Shown here: positions 6,972 through 14,362 of the stretch, piece after piece
Layout: each line of letters opens with the position of its first letter
How positions within the stretch are numbered: position 1 is the first letter of the stretch
Assembly: GCA_011371325.1 (NCBI GenBank)
Contig: DRQV01000011.1
Span: forward strand, 1-17,047
Direction of reading: 5' to 3'
From: Thioploca sp.
GTDB taxonomy: Bacteria; Pseudomonadota; Gammaproteobacteria; Beggiatoales; Beggiatoaceae
Length of the DNA stretch: 17,047 bases
Notes under the pieces: generated by a model
What the model was told of the DNA's origin: nothing
Databases searched by the model: none
Seen by the model: the letters and a program-made list of their open reading frames with translations, nothing else
Program-made: the position numbers and the translations under genes

Positions 6972-9332
6972 ATGAAGACCATTGTTCAGCGAATTGCTGG
7001 GGAACTTGGAATTAAAGAAAGTCAAGTCCAAACAGTAATTATGTTACTCAATGACGGTGCAACAGTACCATTTATCGCTCGTTACCGCAAAGAAGCTACC
7101 AACGGACTCGATGACACGCAATTGCGTAAATTAGAAGAACGTTTATATTATTTGCGAGAGTTAGATGAACGCCGCACGGTGATTCTAGATAACATTCGAG
7201 AACAAGATAAACTTACCCCAGAACTTGAAACAAGAATTAATGAGGCAGATACTAAAGCTCGTTTGGAAGATCTGTATTTACCTTATAAACCTAAACGCAA
7301 TTCCAAAGCTAAACTAGCTAAAAAAGCTGGCTTAGAACCATTAGCATTAAAACTACTTGAAGACCCTACTTTAGCACCAGAAGAAGTTGCTGTTGAATAT
7401 ATTAATGCTGAACTCGGAATTGAAAACGTACAAAAAGCATTGGAAGGTGCTAGGCATATTTTGGTAGAGCTTTTTGCCGAAGATGCTAAATTATTAGATG
7501 AATTGCGGGAATACTTATGGAGAAATGCTACCTTTAATTCTAAAATACAGGAAGGCAAAGAAGAAAAAGGTACTAAATTTTCCGATTATTTTGATTATCA
7601 TGAACCACTTAAAAAAGTACCTTCCCATCGTGCTTTGGCAATGTTTAGAGGCCGCAAATCTGGGATATTACAGTTAAGTTTATCGATTGAACAAAATAAT
7701 GATGAAGCTAGTTTAAGCTATTGTGAAGGCCAGATTGCTAAAGCATTTAATATTGCTGATCAGGGTCGAGCCGCTGATAATTGGTTATTGGAAACCGTAC
7801 GTTCAGCTTGGCGGTTTAAAATTCGATCTCATTTAGATGCTCAATTGTTAATGCGGATTCGAGAAGCTGCTGAAGATGAGGCTATCAAAGTATTTTCTAG
7901 TAACTTACAAGATTTATTATTAGCAGCACCTGCTGGCCCTCGTGTCACTATGGGATTAGACCCTGGAATACGTACTGGAGTTAAGATTGCTATTGTAGAT
8001 AAAACTGGCAAATTATTAGAAACAGTAGCTATTTATCCGCATCCCCCTAGAAAACGTTGGCAAGAGTCTTTGGATAAATTGGTTGAATTAGCTCAAAAAC
8101 ATAAAATAGATTTGATCAGCATCGGTAATGGGACTGGTTCTAGGGAAACCGATAAATTGGTTACTGAACTTATAAAGAAACATGCTGATTTAAATTTATA
8201 TAAATTAGTTATTTCTGAAGCCGGTGCATCTGTATATTCAGCTTCAAAAACTGCGTCAATGGAATTTCCAGATTTAGATGTCTCAATGCGTGGAGCAGTA
8301 TCCATCGCTCGTCGTTTACAAGACCCATTAGCAGAATTAGTCAAAATAGAACCAAAATCAATCGGAGTTGGTCAATATCAACATGATGTTAACAAACGCC
8401 ATTTAGCTCGTAGTTTAGATGGAGTTGTGGAAGATTGTGTAAATTTGGTTGGAGTAGATATAAATACTGCTTCTTATTCTTTATTGAGTAGAGTTTCTGG
8501 CCTTAATAATAGTTTGGCTCGTAATATAGTGGAATATCGTGATAAACATGGTGCTTTTCCTAATCGAGAAGCTTTGAAACAAGTTCCACGATTGGGCGAA
8601 AAGAGTTTTGAACAGGCAGCAGGATTTTTGCGGATTATGAATGGTGATAATCCACTTGATATGTCTTCAGTACATCCAGAAGCTTATCCAGTGGTAGAAC
8701 GAATTATCGCTAAGACTGATAAACAGATTGATGATCTAATTGGTAATGTAGAACTTTTGCAAAGCCTTGATCCTAAAGAATATACTGATGATAATTTTGG
8801 AATTCCTACAGTTAGTGATATTTTAAAGGAATTGGAAAAACCTGGTCGTGATCCACGTCCTGAATTCAAAACTCCCAATTTTAAAGAAGGTATTGAAGAC
8901 CTTAAAGACCTTGAAGCTGATATGATTTTGGAAGGAGTTGTAACTAATGTTACTAACTTTGGAGCTTTCGTTGATATTGGAGTACATCATGATGGCTTAG
9001 TCCATATTTCAGCTTTATCAGAAACTTATGTTAAAGATCCACGTGATATAGTCAAGGCTGGAGATGTTGTAACGATTAAAGTAATAGAAATTGATTTAAA
9101 ACGTCGGCGGGTTGCTTTAACTATGTGCTTGGGAAACAACAAACAACCACCACCAGCTCCTAAGAAAAAGCGTAAAGATAAGAAGGTTACTAAACCACGT
9201 AAAAATAATAGAAAGCAAACCCGTAAGACTGATGGTGAACTTGAAAAACTAATTAATAGACAACAACAATCTTCACAAATGTTTGCTGGTAGTATTATGG
9301 CAGAAGCATTTGCAAATGCTCGTAAAGGTTAA
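6972..9332 (+). CDS. tex: Tex-family S1 RNA-binding transcription accessory protein
   Basis: Tex (YhgF in E. coli) is a conserved cytoplasmic nucleic-acid-binding protein related to eukaryotic Spt6. The 786 residues follow the family layout: a helical N-terminal region with FIARYRKEATNGLDD (about 35-49) and LYLPYKPKR (about 101-109), a YqgF/RuvC-like fold starting MGLDPGIRTG (residues 327-336), a helix-hairpin-helix region (about 504-555), and an S1 domain (about 651-720, GVVTNVTNFGAFVDIG). From about residue 726 there is a proline/lysine-rich, strongly basic tail of about 25 residues, then a short acidic-to-neutral end. This makes it slightly longer than E. coli YhgF (773). No strong ribosome site precedes the ATG; AGAGG lies about 15 bases away. 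It is the third gene of a same-strand run but is separated from lgt by 71 bases with hairpins. Confidence 0.95.
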   Translation: MKTIVQRIAGELGIKESQVQTVIMLLNDGATVPFIARYRKEATNGLDDTQLRKLEERLYYLRELDERRTVILDNIREQDKLTPELETRINEADTKARLEDLYLPYKPKRNSKAKLAKKAGLEPLALKLLEDPTLAPEEVAVEYINAELGIENVQKALEGARHILVELFAEDAKLLDELREYLWRNATFNSKIQEGKEEKGTKFSDYFDYHEPLKKVPSHRALAMFRGRKSGILQLSLSIEQNNDEASLSYCEGQIAKAFNIADQGRAADNWLLETVRSAWRFKIRSHLDAQLLMRIREAAEDEAIKVFSSNLQDLLLAAPAGPRVTMGLDPGIRTGVKIAIVDKTGKLLETVAIYPHPPRKRWQESLDKLVELAQKHKIDLISIGNGTGSRETDKLVTELIKKHADLNLYKLVISEAGASVYSASKTASMEFPDLDVSMRGAVSIARRLQDPLAELVKIEPKSIGVGQYQHDVNKRHLARSLDGVVEDCVNLVGVDINTASYSLLSRVSGLNNSLARNIVEYRDKHGAFPNREALKQVPRLGEKSFEQAAGFLRIMNGDNPLDMSSVHPEAYPVVERIIAKTDKQIDDLIGNVELLQSLDPKEYTDDNFGIPTVSDILKELEKPGRDPRPEFKTPNFKEGIEDLKDLEADMILEGVVTNVTNFGAFVDIGVHHDGLVHISALSETYVKDPRDIVKAGDVVTIKVIEIDLKRRRVALTMCLGNNKQPPPAPKKKRKDKKVTKPRKNNRKQTRKTDGELEKLINRQQQSSQMFAGSIMAEAFANARKG

Positions 9333-9405
9333 AACTGTTATTAATACAATTAACTCTAAATACATTTTCCTAATAATAATTTGTATGGAGTTGTGATTAT
9401 GCTTC

Positions 9406-9421
9406 TGTAGTAATTACTACA
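9406..9421. repeat. Perfect 16-base palindrome, tex-terD gap
   Basis: TGTAGTAATTACTACA is a perfect palindrome. With no spacer it is poorly suited to RNA folding, and more like a binding site for a dimeric regulator. It lies 77 bases before the TerD-like gene, a suitable position for an operator. Confidence 0.5.
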
Positions 9422-9447
9422 ATAATTTTTAATTTAAAGTAATACGA

Positions 9448-9472
9448 AATAGGTGGAAACTCCTATTACCTA
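9448..9472. repeat. Overlapping alternative stem-loops in the leader of the TerD-like gene
   Basis: AATAGG (9448-9453) pairs with CCTATT (9462-9467), while the overlapping TAGGT (9450-9454) pairs with ACCTA (9468-9472). Only one fold can form at a time. It ends 25 bases before the ATG. A small translational switch is possible, but no conserved riboswitch was recognised. Confidence 0.3.
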
Positions 9473-9497
9473 ATGGACTTCAGAAACCGGAAATTAT

Positions 9498-10010
9498 ATG
9501 GCTCATATTTTAAAAAATCCCGGAGATAAGGCTAAAATAACCAAATCGTCGAAAATAAATGCCAAATTAACTTGGACTAAACCAGTTGATTTAGATTTGC
9601 ATGCCTTTTATAAAACCAAAGAAGGCTTATTTGGGCATATTTACTATGATAATCAAGGAAATTTATATAATCCACCTTGTATTGAACTAGATGAAGATGC
9701 TGGGGTCGATGATACTGGTGGAGAAAACGAAGAAAATATTACGATCAAATCTTTATCTCATGTGGAATCGATTTTGATTGTGACTAATATTTACCGTAAA
9801 TTTGCTTTTTTATCTATGGGTGATACTTTTTCTAATTATGATGGTAAAGTAATAGTAGAAACTGATGATGAAATCATTGAAGTGCCTTTGAATTCCACAG
9901 AAAAAGGTAAATGGTGCGTGATAGCTAAAATAGATAATTCTAGTTCTTCTCCTTTTGTTATTAATATTAATAAGGTACAGAAATCTGAACCAAATCTTAA
10001 AAATTTTTAA
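9498..10010 (+). CDS. TerD-like (tellurium resistance/stress) domain protein
   Basis: This 170-residue soluble protein has no signal peptide or membrane segment. Residues 22-37 (AKLTWTKPVDLDLHAF) and the acidic glycine-rich loop at 65-83 (DEDAGVDDTGGENEENITI) resemble the TerD fold. There, paired Asp residues in a DLD motif and a GDDxxGxxD/E-type loop bind calcium, and the fold continues with strands such as SILIVTNIYR (91-100). TerD-like proteins occur in stress and tellurite-resistance clusters, but the sole gene here gives no such context, so the function is unknown. GGA lies about eight bases before the ATG. The gene ends inside the start region of the AlgZ-like kinase (overlap up to 56 bases), so the two are probably translationally coupled. 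It sits between the parts of a two-component system and might act with it. Confidence 0.6.
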   Translation: MAHILKNPGDKAKITKSSKINAKLTWTKPVDLDLHAFYKTKEGLFGHIYYDNQGNLYNPPCIELDEDAGVDDTGGENEENITIKSLSHVESILIVTNIYRKFAFLSMGDTFSNYDGKVIVETDDEIIEVPLNSTEKGKWCVIAKIDNSSSSPFVININKVQKSEPNLKNF

Positions 10011-11052
10011 CAAAAAACCCAATTCATTTTTACCAAATTTTTGCGATGTTTACACAGTATTTCTAGTAGTTCTTACCACTGAATTATTAGCCTTTATATT
10101 TGTGTTAACACCGCTTGGTAAAATGGGATATACTTGGAATTATATAAATTTGCTTATCGATTTAGCAATGACATCTTTGTTTATGCAGTGGATTGCATTA
10201 CTTAGTATGATTTTTTTATGTGTAGTACAACGTTTTTTTCATAATAATGCTGTTATAGGCATAATAAGCTATCTTATAATTTTGCTAATAACCTATTTAG
10301 TTAGCGAATTTATGTGGCAGATGAATTTTTCATTTATTGGCACAAAATCTTCCTTCCAACATCAACTATTTTTGATCCGTAATCTAATTGTCAGTACTAT
10401 TATCAGCGTAATAATATTACGTTATTTTTATATTCAGTATCAGTGGAAAAATCAAATAAAAGCTCTATCTGCTTATCGTATTCAAGCCTTGCAAGCTAGG
10501 ATTAAACCGCATTTTTTATTTAATAGCATGAATACAATTGCAAGTTTGATTCGTTTTCACCCAAATAAAGCTGAACAAGTAGTGATAGATTTTGCTGATT
10601 TATTTCGAGCTAGTCTAACTGACAATCACTATACTACTTTACAAGCGGAATTAACATTATGTCGACAATATATAGGTATCGAGATTTTTAGACTTGGAAA
10701 ACGCTTACAGGTTATTTGGGATATTGATAAAATTCCACAAGATGCCTGTTTGCCTCCTTTATCTTTACAACCATTGTTAGAAAATGCAATCTATCACGGA
10801 ATTCAACCATTAGCTAAAGGTGGAACTATTAATATTAGTGGATTTTTACAAAAAAAATACATCACTATCACTATCACAAATCCTCTGCCTTTAACTATTT
10901 GTAAACATGGAAATAATATAGCCCAACAAAATATTCAACAACGTTTAGATTTTTTTTATGATTTACCAGCTAAATTAACAGTTTTAAAATCTAACAGCAC
11001 CTATCAAGTTAATTTACATTTCCCTTATGAAAAATTTACCGATAAAAAATAA
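9955..11052 (+). CDS. AlgZ-like sensor histidine kinase (His_kinase family, LytS-type)
   Basis: This membrane histidine kinase is the probable partner of the AlgR-like regulator. Residues 24-52 (NSFLPNFC... then a hydrophobic helix) match the AlgZ N-terminus; about four membrane segments occupy residues 33-160. The His_kinase domain carries the phospho-acceptor His186 in KPHFLFNSMNTI, and the ATPase part has Asn277 in PLLENAIYHGI. The DNG-type box is replaced by TNP (308-310), with HGNNIAQQNIQQRL following, as in AlgZ-type kinases. The start is uncertain. The open frame begins at TTG 9955, CTG 9985 has AAGGT eight bases upstream, and ATT 10003 would fit family length; there is no ATG before the conserved region. 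All choices overlap the TerD-like gene, implying coupled translation. It ends 28 bases from the convergent minE. Confidence 0.88.
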   Translation: MLLILIRYRNLNQILKIFNKKPNSFLPNFCDVYTVFLVVLTTELLAFIFVLTPLGKMGYTWNYINLLIDLAMTSLFMQWIALLSMIFLCVVQRFFHNNAVIGIISYLIILLITYLVSEFMWQMNFSFIGTKSSFQHQLFLIRNLIVSTIISVIILRYFYIQYQWKNQIKALSAYRIQALQARIKPHFLFNSMNTIASLIRFHPNKAEQVVIDFADLFRASLTDNHYTTLQAELTLCRQYIGIEIFRLGKRLQVIWDIDKIPQDACLPPLSLQPLLENAIYHGIQPLAKGGTINISGFLQKKYITITITNPLPLTICKHGNNIAQQNIQQRLDFFYDLPAKLTVLKSNSTYQVNLHFPYEKFTDKK

Positions 11053-11080
11053 TACTATCCCTCCAAATTCTAGTATAACT

Positions 11081-11347
11081 CTATTGATTTTCATCAGATA
11101 AAACAATATTTAACTCCAATATCTCATACTCTCCATCTTTTTCTATATTGATTTTAATATCTTCATTTTGAATCGCAGTGTATTTCCTAATAACTTCTAA
11201 TAATTCCTGTTGTAATTTTGGTAAATATTCAATCACTGGAGAATCGCGTAAATTACGTTCATGAGCAACGATAATTTGCAAACGTTCTTTTGCAACTGCC
11301 GCAGTTTTTTTTGGTCTTAAGGTATGGAAATATTTAAGAATACTCAT
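11081..11347 (-). CDS. minE: Cell division topological specificity factor MinE
   Basis: MinE stimulates MinD ATPase and drives pole-to-pole oscillation that confines MinC inhibition to the cell ends. The 88 residues equal E. coli MinE in length. The N-terminal membrane-sensing helix (SILKYFHTL), the anti-MinCD segment AKERLQIIVAHER (residues 19-31), YLPKLQQELLEVIRKY (41-56) and the C-terminal dimer strand ILELNIVL (76-83) are all present. The start lies one base after the minD stop, so it is translationally coupled as the last gene of the operon. Nothing suggests damage. Confidence 0.97.
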   Translation of the reverse strand: MSILKYFHTLRPKKTAAVAKERLQIIVAHERNLRDSPVIEYLPKLQQELLEVIRKYTAIQNEDIKINIEKDGEYEILELNIVLSDENQ

Positions 11348-11348
11348 A

Positions 11349-12146
11349 TTAATTTTTAAATAAACGAGTCAAAAAACCTTTCTTTTCTACAACTGGTAGT
11401 TCTTCACCAAGAAAACGAGCTACAACATCAAGATAAGCTTTTCCAGCATCACTTTTTTTATCAAGAGTAACAGGAATACCAGAATTAGATGCCTGTAATA
11501 CAGATTTAGATTCTGGAATAATGCCTAAAAATGGAATTGCTAAAATGTCTTGCACATCCTCTACACTTAACATATCTCCACTAATTACTCGTTTTGGTGC
11601 ATAACGAGTTACCAACAAATGTTCTCTAATTGCTGGTAAGTTTTGCACTGCCCGCCTAGTTTTACTAGATAACATACCAATAATTCGGTCTGAATCTCGA
11701 ACTGATGATACTTCTGGATTAGTTACAATTATTGCTTCATCAGCAAAATACATGGCCATAATAGCACCATGTTCAATACCAGCCGGAGAATCACAAATAA
11801 TAAATTCAAATCGTTTGCGTAAGGTTTCTAGTACTTTAAGTACTCCCTTTAAAGTTAAAGCATCTTTATCACGAGTTTGGGAAGCTGGTAAAATAAATAA
11901 ATTTTCTACTCGTTTATCTTTGATTAAAGCTTGATTTAAATTGCCTTCTCCATTAATAACATTAATAAAATCATAAACAACTCTACGCTCACAACCCATA
12001 ACTAAATCTAGATTGCGTAATCCAACGTCAAAATCAATGACTACAGTTTGATAGCCACGTAAAGCTAGTCCAGTAGCAAAAGCAGCACTAGTAGTTGTTT
12101 TACCAACGCCACCTTTTCCAGATGTAACAACAATAATTTTAGCCAT
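11349..12146 (-). CDS. minD: Septum site-determining ATPase MinD
   Basis: This ParA/MinD-family ATPase binds the membrane as an ATP dimer, recruits MinC and is released by MinE. The 265 residues (E. coli 270) contain the deviant Walker A motif GKGGVGKTT (residues 10-18; signature Lys11, Lys16), the switch region with Asp38 and Asp40 in VIDFDVGLRN, Walker B-like FIICDSPAG (about 114-122), and the C-terminal amphipathic membrane-targeting helix KKGFLTRLFKN (255-265). The gene lies 27 bases after minC and one base before minE. AGGA sits unusually close to the ATG (two bases), so translation may depend on coupling. All catalytic residues are intact. Confidence 0.97.
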   Translation of the reverse strand: MAKIIVVTSGKGGVGKTTTSAAFATGLALRGYQTVVIDFDVGLRNLDLVMGCERRVVYDFINVINGEGNLNQALIKDKRVENLFILPASQTRDKDALTLKGVLKVLETLRKRFEFIICDSPAGIEHGAIMAMYFADEAIIVTNPEVSSVRDSDRIIGMLSSKTRRAVQNLPAIREHLLVTRYAPKRVISGDMLSVEDVQDILAIPFLGIIPESKSVLQASNSGIPVTLDKKSDAGKAYLDVVARFLGEELPVVEKKGFLTRLFKN

Positions 12147-12173
12147 GTTCCTAAATATAAATTAGTTGATTAT

Positions 12174-12872
12174 TTAAAGTGGTTCAATCTTTAATACATT
12201 ATTTTCTAAATAAATTTGAGTTGGTTTGCCCCGCAATTTTTCTGGCAAATCTTCATTCACCTGATATTGTCCTGCTATCGAAACTAGTTCCGCATTAAAG
12301 TTTTGACAAAAAATTCTCGCATTAGTATTTCCATTAAAACCAGCTAAAGCTCGACCTCGCAATATACCATATACATGAATATTTTGATGAGCTAAAATCT
12401 CTGCACCATGACTGACAGTGGATAATATTACTAAATCACCGTCAGGAGCAACTATTTGTTGACCAGAACGAATCGGCTGATCAATAATTTTTGCCGTGGC
12501 AGATAACATTCTTTCATTATTTTCACTAATATTTTCTACAATTTGTTGAGGGCGGACAGATTGAGTTGCTTTCAAAATTCCTAAATTATTCCTTACTGCT
12601 ATATCATTTTGTTCAAAATTACCACTTCGTATTGCTACTGGAATTAAACCTTGTTCCCGTAATAGACTAATTAATTCTGATAAAATATCATTATTTATAT
12701 CCTGTACTGCTGTTAAATCAATAACTACAGGAGCTTGTTGAAAAAAATCTGGAACTTTAGAAACTTTTTCAATTAATTGCTCCGCAATTTTTTCGCCATT
12801 ATTTTCTAATATGTGCAGAATCATCAATGTTAAGAGACTGCCTTTAAATTCTATTGCTGGAGTGTAGGACAT
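12174..12872 (-). CDS. minC: Septum site-determining protein MinC
   Basis: MinC inhibits FtsZ assembly when recruited to the membrane by MinD. The 232 residues match E. coli MinC (231). The N-terminal FtsZ-inhibiting domain spans about 1-105 (AIEFKGSLLTLMILHI at 6-21). A short linker leads to the C-terminal beta-helix that dimerises and binds MinD, with the conserved RSGQQI (135-140), GAEI (156-159) and RGRALAGF (172-179) motifs. The first 29 bases overlap the 3' end of the upstream ATPase gene in another frame, which implies tight co-expression with that protein. It heads the classical minC-minD-minE order. Confidence 0.96.
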   Translation of the reverse strand: MSYTPAIEFKGSLLTLMILHILENNGEKIAEQLIEKVSKVPDFFQQAPVVIDLTAVQDINNDILSELISLLREQGLIPVAIRSGNFEQNDIAVRNNLGILKATQSVRPQQIVENISENNERMLSATAKIIDQPIRSGQQIVAPDGDLVILSTVSHGAEILAHQNIHVYGILRGRALAGFNGNTNARIFCQNFNAELVSIAGQYQVNEDLPEKLRGKPTQIYLENNVLKIEPL

Positions 12873-13623
12873 TGCTTAAATATTCGTTATTACTAGGTTT
12901 TACCATGTCTAAATTATATTGTTTAATTAATATTTCTAATTTGGCAGAAAAAGTAGTTTCCTTATCAATTTGAATAATAGCTATTTTTTCTACTAAATAA
13001 TTTAATAGACTATATGGTTTAGTATGACTATAAGTTACTTTACTAATTAGAGAAATTTCTTCAGTAGACAGAGGTAAATTACGATATTTTAATTCAACCA
13101 TAATTTCGTCATACGTTAATTTTGGTAGTCTTATTTTATCTAAATCTAGCCAAGAATATCGATTAACTTCATTTTTTATACATATTACCGATTGGTCATG
13201 AGCTTGATTTGTAACACATAATAGAGATATTTTTTTACAATCTTTAATGCTGTTAAGTTGATCAAAAAAACTAGTATCGCAATCGATATTTGAATTATTT
13301 AATAACTCATCAAAATGATGTAATATTAAAATAGTTTTGTACTCAGTCAAATTTATAACTTTTTCAATTAATTCCTCTAAAGATTTTGGAACTGTTTTTT
13401 TTATTTTAAAACTTTCCCACATTGCAGCTATAAATTCATGATAACTTTCTTTATAATTAGTTATATTTAAAATGATAACATGGGTATTTTTTAACCCGGT
13501 ACATTTTATATCTTCTAACAATCTACGTCTGCCTTGACCATTTTGAGCAATTAAATTTATTGAAACTCCTCGTTGTAAAGTTTGAATAATATTATTGGTA
13601 AATACTGGGCGTAAAGCTGGCAT
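12844..13623 (-). CDS. AAA/STAND-like ATPase with degenerate P-loop, first gene of the min operon
   Basis: This 259-residue protein has no signal or membrane segment. It has the order of a P-loop NTPase: a hydrophobic strand and Walker A-like loop NLIAQNGQGRRR (residues 23-34), with Arg32 where the catalytic lysine is expected; a clear Walker B TILILHHFDE (97-106); a sensor-1-like strand ISLLCVTNQ (132-140); and a helical lid-like region (about 168-215). It resembles small STAND/ExeA-type ATPases and the nucleotide-binding parts of Orc/Cdc6-like proteins, but I do not recognise a named family. The ATG has AGGA seven bases upstream and an extended -10 promoter about 50 bases upstream. Its end overlaps minC by 29 bases, which ties its production to MinCDE. 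A role in division-site placement, DNA or pole anchoring is inference from this linkage only. Confidence 0.7.
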   Translation of the reverse strand: MPALRPVFTNNIIQTLQRGVSINLIAQNGQGRRRLLEDIKCTGLKNTHVIILNITNYKESYHEFIAAMWESFKIKKTVPKSLEELIEKVINLTEYKTILILHHFDELLNNSNIDCDTSFFDQLNSIKDCKKISLLCVTNQAHDQSVICIKNEVNRYSWLDLDKIRLPKLTYDEIMVELKYRNLPLSTEEISLISKVTYSHTKPYSLLNYLVEKIAIIQIDKETTFSAKLEILIKQYNLDMVKPSNNEYLSNVLHSSNRI

Positions 13624-13672
13624 TTTTAGTTCCTAATAATTGCAAGGGTTCAAGATAATATTTACTATTGCG

Positions 13673-13681
13673 ATTATAACA
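13673..13681 (-). promoter_or_regulatory. Extended -10 promoter for the ATPase-minCDE operon
   Basis: Read on the minus strand, TGT followed by TATAAT gives an exact TGnTATAAT extended -10 element. No good -35 box is seen at 16-18 bases, as is usual for this promoter type. The leader to the ATG at 13623 would be about 43 bases, with AGGA at 13634-13631. Confidence 0.5.
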
Positions 13682-13814
13682 TATTCAAAAATACAGAAGG
13701 ATTGCTAGTTAATCATGATGTAATTTTAGCTCCAACTTTTGAAACTAAACAATCAGTATAAGAGTTAAGATACACTAGATAATATGAAGTTAGTATATCT
13801 TAAAACTAATTCAT

Positions 13815-14360
13815 CTAATGCTTTTTTTGTAGCATACGTTTAGTATCTGGACCGATTGGCAGATAATAGTCATAAGAACTTAAAATAACATTGTCTTTAG
13901 CCCGAATTAACTTAGCTGTCACATATATTGATTCTTTACCAGCTCCATAAGTACCAACCACAACAGCATAAGCATCATGCTGAAAGCTGATTTCACGTAA
14001 TTCTCGAGACAATAATAATTCCCCTGTTCGTTCCTGCACAAAAACATTAGAAGTCCGCATTTTCATTTCGATTACTTTATAGCCACGTTGAGCAAGACGA
14101 GAACCAATCTGCTCACCAATAACTCGTCCTAAAGTAGAAGATTGTTGTACATTATCGATGTTTACAAAGCTAGTCACTAAAATTGGTTGATTGGTATAAA
14201 CTCCATTACTACGTGGTTCTAAATGATGAATATCTCTAACTCCTTTTAGTAATTTGTCAGTAGCCTTGTAACTAGTAGCTATTAAGTTATAATCTTTAGA
14301 AAAGATAGAACATCCAGCCATAAGTATAACTAGCAAAATTGAGGTAAGTATTTGCTTCAT
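13815..14360 (-). CDS. FlgO-domain outer-membrane lipoprotein
   Basis: This 181-residue lipoprotein has a short hydrophobic signal and the lipobox LMAGC with acceptor Cys17. The mature part (about 20-170) matches the FlgO domain: Tyr-Lys-Ala-Thr-Asp-Lys-Leu-Leu near residue 31, then ILVTSFVNIDN, TLGRVIGEQIGSRLAQRGYKVIE, GELLLSRELREIS, DAYAVVVGTYG and VYVTAKLIRA-like segments. FlgO was described as a Vibrio outer-membrane lipoprotein needed for flagellar stability, but the domain is widespread. No flagellar gene is present here. The next residue after Cys17 is Ser, so outer-membrane sorting is expected under the usual rules. It starts two bases after the stop of the upstream lipoprotein gene, with GGTGG nine bases before the ATG, so the two form an operon. 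Confidence 0.85.
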   Translation of the reverse strand: MKQILTSILLVILMAGCSIFSKDYNLIATSYKATDKLLKGVRDIHHLEPRSNGVYTNQPILVTSFVNIDNVQQSSTLGRVIGEQIGSRLAQRGYKVIEMKMRTSNVFVQERTGELLLSRELREISFQHDAYAVVVGTYGAGKESIYVTAKLIRAKDNVILSSYDYYLPIGPDTKRMLQKKH

Positions 14361-14362
14361 TA

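Noticed and set aside
7283..8878. Three minus-strand open frames (7283-7558, 8093-8344, 8684-8878)
   Set aside because: All are antisense to conserved parts of tex, serine-rich and low in recognisable motifs; they are composition shadows.
9810..10022. Minus-strand 70-codon frame
   Set aside because: It is antisense to the TerD-like gene and the kinase start, with a repetitive aromatic/basic composition and no ribosome site.
11752..11934. Plus-strand 60-codon frame
   Set aside because: It is antisense to the MinD Walker B region and lacks any feature of its own.
13630..13761. Plus-strand open stretch reading ...NTEGLLVNHDVILAPTFETKQSV then stop
   Set aside because: It looks faintly coding, but has no usable start near its left end and no recognised homology, and it overlaps the promoter of the ATPase-min operon. 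It could be a gene relic, but the support is too weak.
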